Under the pieces are notes generated by a model that searched no databases, had not been told where the DNA came from, and was given only the letters and a program-made list of their open reading frames with translations. This document shows positions 1-11,645 of a DNA stretch of 64,000 nt, piece by piece (position 1 is the first letter of the stretch; each line of letters opens with the position of its first letter). This stretch comes from Cricetomys ansorgei (lineage: Eukaryota; Chordata; Mammalia; Rodentia; Nesomyidae): assembly GCA_026225945.1 (NCBI GenBank), contig JAMJFZ010000705.1, forward strand, positions 186,001-250,000, given 5' to 3'. The position numbers and the translations under genes were made by a program.

Positions 1-760
1 GAAAGAGATGTGATACAGATGTCACATTTATGGCTGAGCGCTCCACAGACACTTATTCTCTGCACCAGTTGACTCTATATTAACTGCCATCTACTACAGA
101 AAGAAACTTCTCCAATGAGGCGTGAGAGCTGCATTATATAATGGTAGAGGGATACAAATTTGGAGAGCAGTTTGATACTATGTCCGTTTAGCAAAATAAT
201 TATAGTAGGTTCATGCTTGAAGCCTGTGACCTCCCAATCCATGGATTCTTGATACAGACTTACGGTTACTGGCATGAGAGGCAAAACTTAAATCCAATAG
301 AAAAGTTGTTGGTTACTCCTGTGACATCCATGCCACGATTTCACCCATAGGCATATCTTGTCACAGCACTCATTATTGTAGTTCATAGGGTTCACAGTTT
401 GGTAAGACTGTTGATGACTTTTCTTCCCTAGCAACCTGCATAGTAACTTTGAGTACTCTGAAAGCTGTTCCATTAGGGAGGAAGCTTCCTAGTCAGTACC
501 AATGTGATTTCTCCATGTCTGTGACCAAAGTATGCCATGTCTTAAGCAATAGGGTTTTAATATCGAGGTCTGGTAGGAAACTAAGAATAATGGCAATAAC
601 CTGTATTGTTTTGGGGGATCTCTGGAACACCCCTGGCCAACAACTAAAGAGGAGATATCTACAGTGGCACTGAGATTTTTATTTGACAGTGTACAGCTTC
701 TGGGAGGAGATTTATCCTCTGTGTAGGGTAAATCCAATTGAACATTTTTGTGGGCACGTG
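1..760 (-). repeat. Rodent L1 3'UTR-type sequence, antisense
   Basis: Related to 29990-30300: both contain 'catagggttcacag', then 'agcaacct', 'gaggaagct' and 'caataacctgt' or near matches. Assigned to L1 by the family resemblance of the 29 kb copy. Confidence 0.6.
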
Positions 761-859
761 TGCATGAATGTGTGTGCGCATGCATGTGATGTGGCTTTTT
801 CAAACATCTTTCATGTTAGTTATTCCCTATGAATGGTATTTTGACAGAAAACCTTCGTG

Positions 860-2560
860 CAAGAAAGGCAAAGCCATAACCCAAACAAGTGTTTATTCCA
901 GTAAAAGCAACACACTGCCCTTTTAATCTGCTACCAGGTCACTGGCTGGCCATACCAGGGACTGATGCCACATTGGGGAGGGGGGGCTGCTCAGTGTTGG
1001 TCTCTACTATTGGAAGATTTGCCACCATACAACAGCCACAGCCAGGTCATCTAGACGAGTCCATATTGTTGAGACCATGCATATCCTCCATCCCAGCCAC
1101 CATGGCAACTTTTTCATGGGTCCATTGGACAACGACCAAGATACCTGGGGAAAGAGATTGACCATTATCCACACAATGAGTCATCAATCTATTTGATTAC
1201 TGTAGTTTTCCTCTGCTAGGGTCACATTTGGTGAGTGTTTACAAGAGACACAAATACCTTCACCTCCTTTGCGCACATGGAGAGGCCCATCTGTATACAT
1301 CTTCCTCAAATGTCTTTCTCACTAATTTTCCAATCATACGTCTTCCAAGTGTCTGACCATCTAGCCAAACCATTGGCTTCAGCCCATGAATGAGTATAGA
1401 ATCACCCATCTGGACATTTTTACTTCCAAGTAAAATGTACAACCATGTTCACTGCCCAAAGTTCTGCCCACTGTGATGATTTTTCTTCACTGTCCTTTGA
1501 GGATATCCCCTAAAGAGACTGTATCCTGCCGCTATTTACTTTTAGGTAGTGCCTATATAGCATGCAGAGCTATCTGTAAGCTATGTCTTAATATTTTCTT
1601 CTTTAGTTGACTGATCATAGAGCACACCACATAAAGTCATAGGTGCATTGCACAGAAAGCATTGCAGTAGGAGTAGAAGCCACAGATACTTTGGGTCACT
1701 TCTACAAGTAATTTACTTGTGCCTTCAGGAACACCTTGGACCCGATTACCTACATACCACTTCCATTTAATGGAAGGTGACTGCTGTGCACCTTTATGAC
1801 TTGATGTATTGAATAACACCAAGCTCAGGCTAAACAGCTCAGGTCACATAGTAACATGGTGGCCCATTGTCAAGTATTTGCTCTCCACTAAGAGCCTGTA
1901 ACAGGCTAAGATCTGTCTCTGAAAGAGAGAATAGTTGTGCATAGATAAAATCAGGGTTCTGCTCCAAAATTCTAAGAACTTCTGCTGGGATTTACCAATA
2001 AGGTCCCTGCCAAATGCAAACAACATCTCCATCTTCCACTGACACCTTAAGTACCATTACGTCTGATGGATCATATGGCCCAAGTGGTAGAGCAGCTTGG
2101 ATAGCAGCCTGGACCTATTGAAGAGAATTCCTGTCTTCTGGCTCCCTCACTACACAAAAACTAGCAGCCTTTTGAGTCAATTTGTATATGGGTCAGAGTT
2201 ACACACCCAAATGAGGAATGTGTTATCCCAAAATCCAAATAGGCCCACTAAACATTGTGCCTCTAACAGAAGAAGCCAGATGCAACTGTAAGGGATATCT
2301 TTATGTGTCCCATACCACTGGAATCTTAGCAACTCTCCTGATGTAGAGGATCCTTGAGTTTTGATTGGGTTTCTTTCTCATTCTCTCATGCACATAAACT
2401 TTAACAACAATTTCTCAATTAGCATAATGTCATCAATAAAGTGGACCAATATTGATACCTTGTGGAAGAGATAGATGATCAAAATCTCTGTGAAATTAAG
2501 TTATGACACAGGCTTGGAGAGTTAATATACCCTTGAGGTAGTGAGGCAAGCTAAAAAGAG
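860..2560 (-). mobile_element. Endogenous retrovirus (ERV-L-like) pol remnant, broken
   Basis: Minus-strand fragments at 1844-2032 (ACYRLLVESKYLTMGHH), 1637-1822 (KWKWYVGNRVQG, VPEGTSKLL) and 1260-1442 follow one another in the order expected of a class III (ERV-L) reverse transcriptase/RNase H region. The frames are broken by stops and shifts, so no functional protein is encoded. Edges are approximate. Confidence 0.65.
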
Positions 2561-2654
2561 AAAATTAAGAGGACATGAGAAAGAAAAGAAGTTCCTCATC
2601 TTGAGATCTACTTTGCTTCTTCCTGCTGATGGACAATCAAGAGATGTCAACCAA

Positions 2655-2855
2655 GTCAGGTGGTAGTGGAGCATGCCTTTTATCCCAGCACTCAGGAGGC
2701 AGAGGCAGAGGCAGAGGCAGAGGCAGAGGCAGAGGCAGAGGCAGAGGCAGAGGCAGAGGCAGAGGCAGAGGCAGAGGCAGAGGCAGGCAGATCTCTGTGG
2801 GTTCGAGGTCAGCCTGGTCTACAGAGTGAGCTCCAGAGAAACCCTGTCTTGGGAA
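2655..2855 (+). repeat. B1 SINE with internal hexamer expansion
   Basis: B1 head (ttttatcccagcactcagg) and B1 tail (gaggtcagcctggtctac) flank an inserted (GAGGCA)n array. A normal B1 has about two such units at this position. Confidence 0.92.
2695..2787 (+). repeat. (GAGGCA)n hexanucleotide array
   Basis: About 15 near-perfect copies. The open frames it makes on both strands (RG, EA, RQ and PL repeats) are low-complexity artefacts. Confidence 0.97.
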
Positions 2856-2960
2856 AAAGAAAGAAAGAAAGAAAGAAAAAAAGAAAGAAAGAAAGGAAGG
2901 AAGGAAGGAAGGAAGGAAGGAAGGAAGGAAGGAAGGAAGGAAGGAAGGAAGGAAGGAAAG
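2856..2960 (+). repeat. (GAAA)n-(GGAA)n purine tract
   Basis: The A-rich tail of the B1 has expanded into AAAG then GGAA units, a 100-base homopurine run. Confidence 0.96.
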
Positions 2961-3048
2961 AAGGTCAAGAAAACTGGCAAAGCCAAAATTGAGTACAGAG
3001 AGAATATGTTTTTTAAGACACCACACAAATAAGGATGTTAAAAACAAT

Positions 3049-3086
<38 letters not shown>
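3049..3086 (+). repeat. (GT)n microsatellite
   Basis: About 18 GT units. Confidence 0.97.
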
Positions 3087-3087
<1 letters not shown>

Positions 3088-3094
3088 GGGGTGT

Positions 3095-3415
3095 GTGTGG
3101 AGAGATTACCCAGTGGTTAGGAGCACTCACTGCTCTTCCAGAGAACCCAATTTCAGTTTCTGGTGATTCACAACTGCCTGTAACTCTAGTCCCAGGAGAT
3201 CTGATGCTCTTTTCTGGCCTCAGTGCTTAAGAGCACTTGCTGCTCTTAAAGAGGACCTAGGTTCAGTAATCAGCACCAACACTGTGGCTCACAACAATAT
3301 GTGATTGCAGTTCAGTGGTATCCAATGCCTCTTCTGACCTCTGCAGTCACACCTGGTACACATACATACATGCAGGAAAAAATATTCATACACATAGAAT
3401 AAAATAAATGATATT
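3095..3415 (+). repeat. Two consecutive B2-type SINEs
   Basis: First copy from about 3095 (ggagagattacccagtgg) to about 3222. The second starts at about 3222 (cagtgcttaagagcacttgc) and ends in an AATAAA-rich tail near 3405. Confidence 0.8.
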
Positions 3416-3614
3416 TTTAAAATGTTGAAAATGACAAATGAACTATGCTTACTTAAGTTCAAAATGTTTGTAGCCTTGAGTTTTGCCATAGTAGCCACCC
3501 CTTTCTCCTCTCTAAAACAAAACAATGCATGTCATGAAAATCACCTTACAATTTCATTTACAAAAAATAAATTGTTTTAAAAAAGTAAACTGGCTCATAT
3601 TTTTTTAACTTTCA

Positions 3615-3800
3615 CAAATTTACATTTGGTAATGTGTATAAGCATTTTGCCTGCATGTGTGGCTGTGTATCATGTGTGTACAGGGCCTACAGAGGCCAGA
3701 AGAGGATGTTAAACCCCATGGAACTGGCATTACAGACTGTTGTGGGTGCTAGGAATCTAACTAGGTCCTCTCAACTGCTGAACTCTCTCTCCAGGCCCCT
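3615..3800 (-). repeat. B3 SINE, antisense
   Basis: Reads gcattttgcctgcatgtgtgg, gccagaagaggatg and gaactctctctccaggcccc. Confidence 0.9.
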
Positions 3801-3929
3801 GTTTTCTTTTTAGCTTTACTTAAAATGTTAAGCTTTGGTTCAACTTTAAACTTTGTTGTAGAGTACATCCTTTGAGGAATATAACTTAGAAAACCACAAA
3901 ATCATATTATCTAATCTCTAGAAAGACAT

Positions 3930-4990
3930 CCATGGTGGTTTGAATAGGCATGGCCCCCATAGGCTCATATATTTGAATGTTTGGTCATTAGGGATTGTGT
4001 GGGGATAGCCTAGGACTAAGAGGGGGTTGAAGTATGCTTTGAACCCCAGATTTTCTCACCCTGAGAGCAGAAGGCATTCAGCTGCTCCCCGTTTTCTCAC
4101 TCTAACAGCTAGCTAGCAAAGCTCCTCCAGTGCTGCCATGCCTTTTGGCACATAGCATCTGATAAGATCCTGCCTCTCCAAGGTATGTGGCCTGGTTAAT
4201 GTTTATCTGACCACTGCAGCTGGAGGGCCCTGGGCTGGAATTCCTCTCTCCCCATATGACCTTATAAGATCTCTTTTCCTGATTCCTGTGTGACCTCTGC
4301 TTATGCAATGGAGACTTCCTCAAGACTTTTTGCCCTGGCCAGTAACACTCAACTACCCATATCTGGCTGTGAGCACCCCACATGCAAATAGAGCTCTCCT
4401 GACTTATCACCACATAAGTCATCTCCCCTTCCTCTCTACCCTATATATGTCACTTCCTTTGCTTCAATAAACTGACCTGTATACACTGACACTGCCTCTG
4501 AGGAAGTTTGTTTCCCATCTGCTCTCAGCCTCCACTCAAAATCTTAGAACCCAGGATTGGTCCCTGCCTGCACTTTCCTCCTCAAGGCTGAGTCATTGCA
4601 CAAAGGCTTGGCTATCCCTTAGGGGGGAAACCCGTGAGCAAGGACCTACAGACAAGTCAATATTTGAAAGAGATTAGGAGATATGGCCTTGTTGGTGTAG
4701 GTGGTCTCGTTGGAAGAACTGTGTCACAGGGGGTGGACTTTTGGGTTTCAAGAGCCCAAGCCAGGCCCAATGGCTCTCTCTCTCTTCCTGCTGTGTGCAG
4801 ATCAGAATGTAGAAGTCTCAGCTCCTTCTCTAGCCCCATGTTTGCCTGTGTGCTGCCATGCTTCCAATCATGATAATAATGGACTAAACCTCTGAAACTG
4901 TAAGCAAACACTAATTAAATACTTTCCTTTATAAGAGTTGCCTTGGTCACAGTGCCTCTTCATAGCAATAGAACACTAAGACAGAAGTTG
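3930..4990 (+). mobile_element. MaLR (MT-like) LTR, interrupted by another LTR-like insert
   Basis: Left part reads gtttgaataggcatggcccc. The right part resumes at about 4680 (atatggccttgttggtgtagg) and ends near 4980 (caatagaacactaagaca). About 650 bases of unrelated sequence lie between them. Family naming is from memory of mouse LTR patterns. Confidence 0.7.
4000..4665 (+). mobile_element. LTR-like insert nested in the MaLR LTR
   Basis: Has a TATATA box (ccctatatatgtcac, about 4439-4453) followed by AATAAA in cttcaataaactgacc at 4465-4470, a typical promoter-plus-polyA layout of a retroviral LTR. A 6-mer, attagg, occurs on both sides (about 3987 and 4674) and may be the target duplication; exact ends were not resolved. 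Confidence 0.55.
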
Positions 4991-5600
4991 GTAATAGGAG
5001 TGGGGTATTGCTGTGATATTCCTGACTATGCTGTTTGTTAGTGGAATGTGGACTTTGGAACTTCGGACTAGGAAAGCAGTTGAATACTTTAAGTGGGGCT
5101 TAATGAGCCATCCTAGTAGGAGCATGGAAGTCAGTGGTGTTGAGAGCAATGCAGATTATGACGGCCTTGTCTCAAGAGGTTTCAGAGGAAAAGAAAATTA
5201 GTAAGTGGCCTAGAGATTGTTCTTGTGACATTTTGGCAAATAATGTGGCTGCTTTCTACTCTTGTCCAAAAACATCTGCCTGGGGCTAAATTGAAGAGGT
5301 TTGGATTAACAGCATTGGCAGAGGAGATTTCAAAACAACCTAATGTCAACTGATATGTGGTTACTAGTGGCCAGTTTTATGCAGATCTATAATGAAAAGA
5401 AGCAAAACAGTAAGCAGCATTCCTCCATGGCCTCTGCATTAGCTCATGCGTCCAGGTTTCTGCTCTGTTTGAGATCCTGTCCCGACTTCCTTTGATGACA
5501 AACAGTGATGTGGAAGGCTAAGCCACATAAATCCTTTCTCCCAACTTACTTTTTGGTTATGGTGCTTCATCACAGCAATAGTAACCCTCACTAAGACAAT
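4980..5600 (+). mobile_element. MaLR internal region and terminal part
   Basis: Begins cagaagttggtaataggagtgg, typical of the start of MaLR internal sequence next to the LTR. It ends near 5596 with cacagcaatagtaaccctcac. No coding potential. Confidence 0.6.
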
Positions 5601-5624
5601 CTAAGTGTGATTTTCAAGTCTGCA

Positions 5625-6150
5625 CCCTTTTCCTTCTATAGTAGACAGAGATTAATGAAGGGAACTCATAACTGGTTAAAGTTAAGAGAATAAATCTCTG
5701 TGGAAAGTCAGCCATAAATGGGATATCTATATCATTTGCATCTTCATAGGCTCAGGAACCATTGCAGAAGCATGGATAGAAAGATTGTGAGAACCAAAGG
5801 TTGGGTAGGACCAGCACAGTACAGGGAAGGGCTCATGAGCCCCCACATCTAACTTAGAAGCTTTTAATAGGTGATAGCTTTTCAGAGAGTCCATTTTCTT
5901 TCAGGGAAAGGCCCTTGGTAGTTTGGTCACATGTCAGTGGATGTTCACATCCATGTGTATCTGGGTAGCACAAATTGGACTCACTGTGTGTGTGTGTGTG
6001 TGTGTGTGTTTAAGAGAATCAAGTTGGAGGGGGTGAGGAGGTGGGGGTGGATCTGGAAGGAGATAGGAGAAGTGAGGGTGAATATGATCACAATACATTG
6101 TAAGGAATTCTCATAGGATTAATAAAATTATTACATTAAAAAGAAGGCTG
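5625..6150 (+). repeat. Rodent L1 3' end, sense, 5'-truncated
   Basis: Reads aagggaactcataactgg, gccataaatgggatatc, and ends with aggattaataaaattatt and an A-rich tail. A (TG)n tract lies at 5985-6010. Confidence 0.75.
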
Positions 6151-6640
6151 TATCCATATCTTGGAGGGGTGTACCATGGTTTTTCTATGTAACCTTTATC
6201 CAAATACTTCATAAACTCATTAATTTTGATTCACTCTGGTTCATTCTGAAATTATTTTCTGTGACATAGTCAAGAATTTGGCTTTATCTGAGTAGAGGTC
6301 CCTAAGAGAGAAGGTAATTCCTTAGGCTGCTATTTGTTGTATTGGCTGTGTTTCTCTGCCACCACCCCTGAAAGGACTGTGAAGGTGTCCTGATGACCTT
6401 TTCAGCTGAAGACAAAGGCTTCTTGGGATCCTTTGGGACAGGTATGGAGGAAAATAATTTGCAAAGTCAATAGCTACATGCTAGGTACCAGGAGATGTGC
6501 TAATCTGGGTCAAGTCAAGAATTGCATCTAGCACAGCAGCAGCAATTTAAGTGGACATTTGGTTGATTTTATAATAACATATGGTCATTCCTTCCATCTT
6601 TTGCATGGGCAAAGTAGGAGAGCTAAAGGCAGGGGGCGGG
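6150..6640. other. No feature recognised
   Basis: Unique-looking intergenic sequence. Confidence 0.5.
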
Positions 6641-6644
6641 GGTG

Positions 6645-7140
6645 AGAACCGTTATGATTCTTGGTTGTCAACTTGACTATATCTGGGATAAATGACAATC
6701 CAGACATGGAGGGCAAACCTGTGAGAGATTTTCTGCTTGTTTTTGAAGTGAGTGAATCCACTTCTAGTCTAGATCTTTGAGGTAGGAAGACCCACACCTT
6801 TGATCCAGATCTTGAGGCAAGAAGACATATACTTTTAATCCAGATTTTGAGGTGGGAAGACATGCCTTTAATCTGGGTCACACCTTCTGCTGGAAGTCTA
6901 TATAAGGACGTGGAAAAAGGAGGCTTTTACTCTTTGCCTGCTTGCCCTCACCTTGCTAGCACATCCTTTACTAGCATTAGAACCTACTTTTTCAGGATCC
7001 CAGAAAATATTGAAGACTGGCTGAGACATCCAGTCTTGTGAACTGAGCAACTCCTGGATTCTTGGATTCTGTTCACAGCCAGCCATTGGCCATTGTTGGA
7101 TTAACTGTACTGCAGCCTGTAAATAATTCCAATAAATCAT
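6645..7140 (+). mobile_element. Solo-LTR-like rodent repeat
   Basis: Contains repeated 'gatcttgaggcaagaagac'-type units, a TATATAA at about 6899 and a late AATAAA (ccaataaatcatac, about 7129). An LTR nature is inferred; the family is not named with confidence. Confidence 0.5.
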
Positions 7141-7155
7141 ACACACACACAGACA

Positions 7156-7196
<41 letters not shown>
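7141..7196 (+). repeat. (AC)n microsatellite
   Basis: ACAC run with two AGAC interruptions near its start. Confidence 0.97.
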
Positions 7197-7499
7197 CAAT
7201 TGCATGTAAGTTATCCAATTGAATGGCTATGAATCCCACTCTAAGGTCTGGTATACAGAAAAGAGCAATGTCAGAGCACTTCAAGCATGCTCCTCTCTGA
7301 AATCTACTTCTTATAGTATTAGTGGAAGACATGTCTCCCTGACTCTCCTATGGTAGAGGAGTAGATACCAACATTCCTGTTACCCCAAAACATTGAATCC
7401 CTTCATCAACATTAAGCTAAAGGACATCATGCATATATAGTTCATTCATAGGAGGTCATCTCTTGACTCATACTTCATCCAACCAATCAAATAAACTAT

Positions 7500-7640
7500 T
7501 ATGTGCATATGTATGTGTATTTCTGGATGGATATGTGCAGATATGAATGAAGTGTCTGGAGAAGCCAGAAGAGGGTGTTGGATCCCCTGGGGCTGGAATT
7601 GCAGGAGGTTGTGAACTGCTCCTGTGGATGCTGTGCCAGT
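7500..7640 (-). repeat. B3-like SINE fragment, antisense
   Basis: Reads gccagaagagggtgttggatcc and ctggaattgcaggaggttg. Flanks (7200-7500 and 7640-8120) show nothing recognised. Confidence 0.7.
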
Positions 7641-8126
7641 TGAAACATTAAACCCAGAATCTTTATCCGATGAGCTTATATCAATAAATTCATCCTGGAA
7701 TGGTTTTATGTTCCAACCACCACTATGCTATATTCTGAAAATCCATTAGCATATACATTATCCAGACCTCTGCTTGTATGAACTAGAAAACGCAAGCAGC
7801 TCTTTTGGAGCATAGTGCATATTCTCAGGGTCATACTGTGTTCCCCACCTCTAAAAGCCGGCTAAGATGTCAGTCTGGTTATAGGTCTAGGGCTAAAAAT
7901 AGGTGGTAAGGCCAAAACATTGAGCCCTCAGATCCTGGGGGTCATCAGCATTATCTTGCATGGCATCTCCTTCAGAGAAGGTAGTTGCTAGTTCTGTAGA
8001 TAATGAAGAATTAATTCCCTTGGACAAGGTTGGAGAAGCTCATACTTCATGGGATGGGGTAGGGATACACCTACCACTAAGGGTGAGAGACTATTTTCTC
8101 AGGCAAAATAAACTCATCATATTAGG

Positions 8127-8287
8127 GGCTGGAGAAATGGCTCAACAATTAAAATTGTTTTCCTGCTCTTCCAGAAGACTAGAGTTCAGATCCCAGCACC
8201 CACATGGAGTAGTTCACAACCACTTTCAATTCCAGGGAATCCGACACAGTCTTCGGATTTCCACAGAAACAGAATTCACATCAGCGT

Positions 8288-8323
<36 letters not shown>

Positions 8324-8340
8324 TAAAATAATAAAAGCAA
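8127..8340 (+). repeat. B2 SINE with (AC)n
   Basis: Begins ggggctggagaaatggctcaac, contains gttcagatcccagcaccc, and has (AC)n at 8290-8321 before the tail. Confidence 0.93.
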
Positions 8341-8570
8341 ATGAGAGAGAGAGAGAAAGAGAGAGAGAATCACAGGGTGATGGTGGTGCACACCTTTAAT
8401 CTTTAATCCCAGCATTCAGGAGGCAGAGGCAGGCAGATGTCAGTGAGTTCAAGGCTAGCCTGGTGTACAGAGTGAGTTACAGGACAGCCAGAGTTGCCTC
8501 CAGGACAGAGAAACCCTGCCTTGAAACAAACAAAAGAAAAGAAAAAAGAAAGGAAGGAAAAAGGAAGGAA
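8341..8570 (+). repeat. (GA)n tract followed by B1 SINE
   Basis: GAGAGA at 8344-8368, then B1 (ggtgatggtggtgcacacc to gaaaccctgccttgaaac) with an A/G-rich tail. Confidence 0.9.
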
Positions 8571-8574
8571 GAAA

Positions 8575-9490
8575 GTCTCAATATCTGAGGGCTCAGTGTT
8601 TTGGACTCATTGGGGTTCTCCTATACAGTTCTACCTTAAGTTACAGGATCCCGATCTTTTCCAGCTAGTGTCCTCACTTCACCTGCAGACACCTTTTGAG
8701 ACTCAGATGTAAACTAATTGGGTTTGTGTTTGGTTTTTGACAATTTCAGACCTATGAATACTAGAGAGAGGATTCTCTCTCAGAGCATACTTAGAGTCTT
8801 TAGATTGTTAATACACACCTGGAAATGAGAAACTGCATTTCTGAGCTTATATTTTCCCTTTGTTACTTTATCCCGAGATACTAGAAGCAACTAGCTGACA
8901 TCATTATATTCCAGAAATACTCAAAAGTATTATGTATAAACTCACCAAATTCCCTGCCTCTCACAAGCAGGGAGTCAGGAGTGTCCAATGCATTTATCTC
9001 ACAAATTTCTTTAAATAGCTCACACCATTGGTTGCCAGTCAGTGCTCCCCATACTATCAAGAGAATTTTTAGTAATATTAAATATATGTAGTCAAATTAG
9101 AAAGGTAGTTCAGAAACCATTTAAGCCTTCATCCTTCTTTCTCTAGAACTATTCGTGGTATCAAAATCTGCGTACACAGGTTTCTGTAGAGGAATAGAAC
9201 CAATGGAATGTATACATATTATAATAATGATTTATTGGATTGGCTTAGATGATAGGGAACTGACAGTCCAATAATAGCTGTCTGTACACTAGAAAGGCAG
9301 AGAACCTGGTAGCTGTTTGGTTCAAAAAAAAAAAAAAACAACTGGGTATTTCAGCAGTCTTAATCCATATCTGAAAGCCTGGAGGATCCCTGAAGAGTCA
9401 CTGGTGTTATGTTCGCTTGGAAGACTAAAGAACCTGGAGTCTGGTGGCAGTCAATGATGGCAACAGCAGTGATAGCCGCGCGTGCTCACA
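8575..9490. other. No feature recognised
   Basis: Unique-looking sequence apart from a poly-A at 9324-9339. Confidence 0.5.
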
Positions 9491-9494
9491 AGGA

Positions 9495-9745
9495 ACTGAA
9501 GAGGGGTTGGAGAGAGAGAGGGCTGAGTGGTTAAGAGCACTTGTACTTCTGGCAGAGGACCCAAGTTTGGTTCCCTGCAACCACGTGGTGGCGCACAACC
9601 ATTTACAACTCCTGTTTTAGGGAATCTGACACCCTCTACTGGTCCCTGCCAGCACTGCATGCAAATGCTGCACATACATACATGCAAGTAAAACACTGGG
9701 TCACACAAAATAAACAAGTCTACAAATAATTTTTGAAAAGGAAAT
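9495..9745 (+). repeat. B2 SINE
   Basis: Reads gctgagtggttaagagcac, gttccctgcaaccacgtgg and aaaataaacaagtc. Confidence 0.88.
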
Positions 9746-9984
9746 GAAAGCATGTATATGCTTGCTGCATTTTATTCTGACCTCTTTATGTCTTGGTGAC
9801 CCGCTGAAAGATGCCACTCATATTGAGAGTCAGTTCTGCTCTGGAAATGCCCTCACAGTTATGCCCAGATGTGTATTTTCTAGGTGATTGTAATTCTAGT
9901 CAAGTTGACAATCACGGCCAATCATCATGACTATATGATTAACTTTTTTGGTTGTGCTTCTGTTTATCTCCATCTCCTCATTAG

Positions 9985-10145
9985 AAAATAAGCTCCCCAA
10001 GGACTTGTTCTGTTTGTTCTACACTGTTCGCTTTTACAGTTATATCACCAAGTTCTAGAACAGTGAATAAGCCTGAGTCTCTATTCACAGCACTCATGTA
10101 ATGGCCTTACACGGGGTAGGTACTCAATAAATGTTTTCTGAATTA
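9985..10145 (+). repeat. L2/MIR-like 3' end
   Basis: Reads aataagctccccaaggac, ttctagaacagtgaataag and ggtactcaataaatg, typical of old L2 3' ends. A MIR-like stretch may follow at about 10200-10350. Confidence 0.6.
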
Positions 10146-10359
10146 AACTGTGACATAAAATCTGTAGGAGAACTTAGAGTATATGTTATATGAGTGGTTT
10201 AGTGAATGGATTCGAGTCAAATGGCAAGGAGTTAACATCTTTCGGCTGTGCTACCTAGCTGTGTTAGCACTGCTGAGCTTCCAGTTCTTCATTGGTAGAA
10301 TTAAGATAACTTTAATGCTTCCTTGATAGGGCTTTTTGTTGCACTTCAGACTTTGTAAT

Positions 10360-11150
10360 GACTAAGTCATTGTCAGCTAAAGATAAAACGAGGACAACAA
10401 AAAGCTAGGCCAGGTGACACCTGTAATGCCACCAATCAGATGAGACAAGAGGATCATTCTATCTCAGAAAAATAAATTCTGTTTTCTCATCATCCTTTTT
10501 CCATCTCCCAATAGGGTAAGCCAGAAGAAGCTAAGGAGACCTCCTGCAACAGGTATTCCTAGTTGCTTTTTCAGACTCACAGAAGTGGCTTCTCTCACTT
10601 TAGGTCTTTTCTTACCACTGCCTTCTACCCTGGATTCTCTTTCCTCCTAACATTCTGAGCCTCCTTTCCCTAACATAACCTTGGAGAGCAGGCAGAAGTG
10701 TCTTAGGCAGGGATAAGCAGTTTTCTACTATTGCCGGTTCTGGGGTTCAGTCTCTCACTGGTGATGTAAGAAGGTCAATTGTGAGATAGCCATTTCAGGG
10801 CCTAAGGATGAGAGAACAATGGTCCAGTTCAGGGTACACCTACAGACCTGGATCCTGCCCTCTTCCTTGGTCCCCTGCAGGAGGCAGCACATCTCACACC
10901 CGGCCCAGATGCCCCTTAGGTCCGTTCTGTTGCTGTCTTTACTTCTGGTGGCTCTAGCTTAGAGGGAGCTTAGGAGGGACCCATTGAGCAGCTCTCTGCA
11001 ACTCCCTCTTGGACGTGGGGCGGAGTGGAGTGGGCAGAGAACAGCCTGAAATTGGCGACATGGGGACAGGAGGTCGTGCTTCTCATCTCTCCAGCTGCCC
11101 AAATCCCGGCCACCTAGACCACGGTTGCTAGTACCCCAGAGAATGGAGGA
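10360..11150. other. Sequence upstream of Dlg3 promoter, no feature recognised
   Basis: Unique-looking, becoming C/T-rich toward the promoter. May hold distal regulatory sequence, but nothing specific is visible. Confidence 0.4.
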
Positions 11151-11645
11151 ACTGTGGTTGAGCTTGGGGGGCGCCTCTGCTTCTGTTCCTTTAAGGAGCC
11201 GCTGTTTAGCATTCCTGCTGCTGCCGCTGCCGCTGCCTGACTCTGCGCGCTGATTGGCTGGAATCAATTGAGAAGGGAGCCAGGGAGAGATGCTCTTGAC
11301 TCCACTCAGATCCATCCTGGGGACCCGAGCAGAAGAGGTTCTCGCCGCACCTAGCCATTGCCTGAGCTCCTGCTTCTTCTTTGCCGCTGGGCCTCGGCCC
11401 AGAAGTCACAACGGACGACACGGAGCCGCCAGTGCTGGAGGGGGAGCCGTGGGTGCGGGGTAGCGTGGGGGCAGAGGCCCCGGGACGCCCGCCTGGTCCC
11501 AGGCCCCCGCTCCGCCCGGGCGCCCCCACGAGTGCCCCCCCCTTCCTGGTCTGAGCAGTGCGAGTGTGCTCGGGAGCCGGGCGGCAGCGGCAGCGGCGTG
11601 GAAACTGGCGTGGGCTGGGGGGTCCGAGCCGCGGGGGGCAGTGCC
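11150..11645 (+). promoter_or_regulatory. Dlg3: Dlg3 promoter and 5'UTR, GC-rich
   Basis: GC- and CpG-rich sequence directly upstream of the start codon. It holds an inverted CCAAT box (ATTGG in gattggctgg, about 11251-11260) and CTGCCG-type repeats near 11217-11237. No clear TATA box is seen. Transcription probably starts between about 11260 and 11400, but this cannot be fixed from sequence. From about 11358 to the ATG the frame in phase with the start codon is open yet contains no ATG, so an N-terminal extension would need a non-AUG start. Confidence 0.7.

Noticed and set aside
2637..3047. Several open frames of 60-136 codons made of PL, RG, EA, RQ or FLPS repeats
   Set aside because: Products of the hexamer and GAAA/GGAA arrays in a B1 element.
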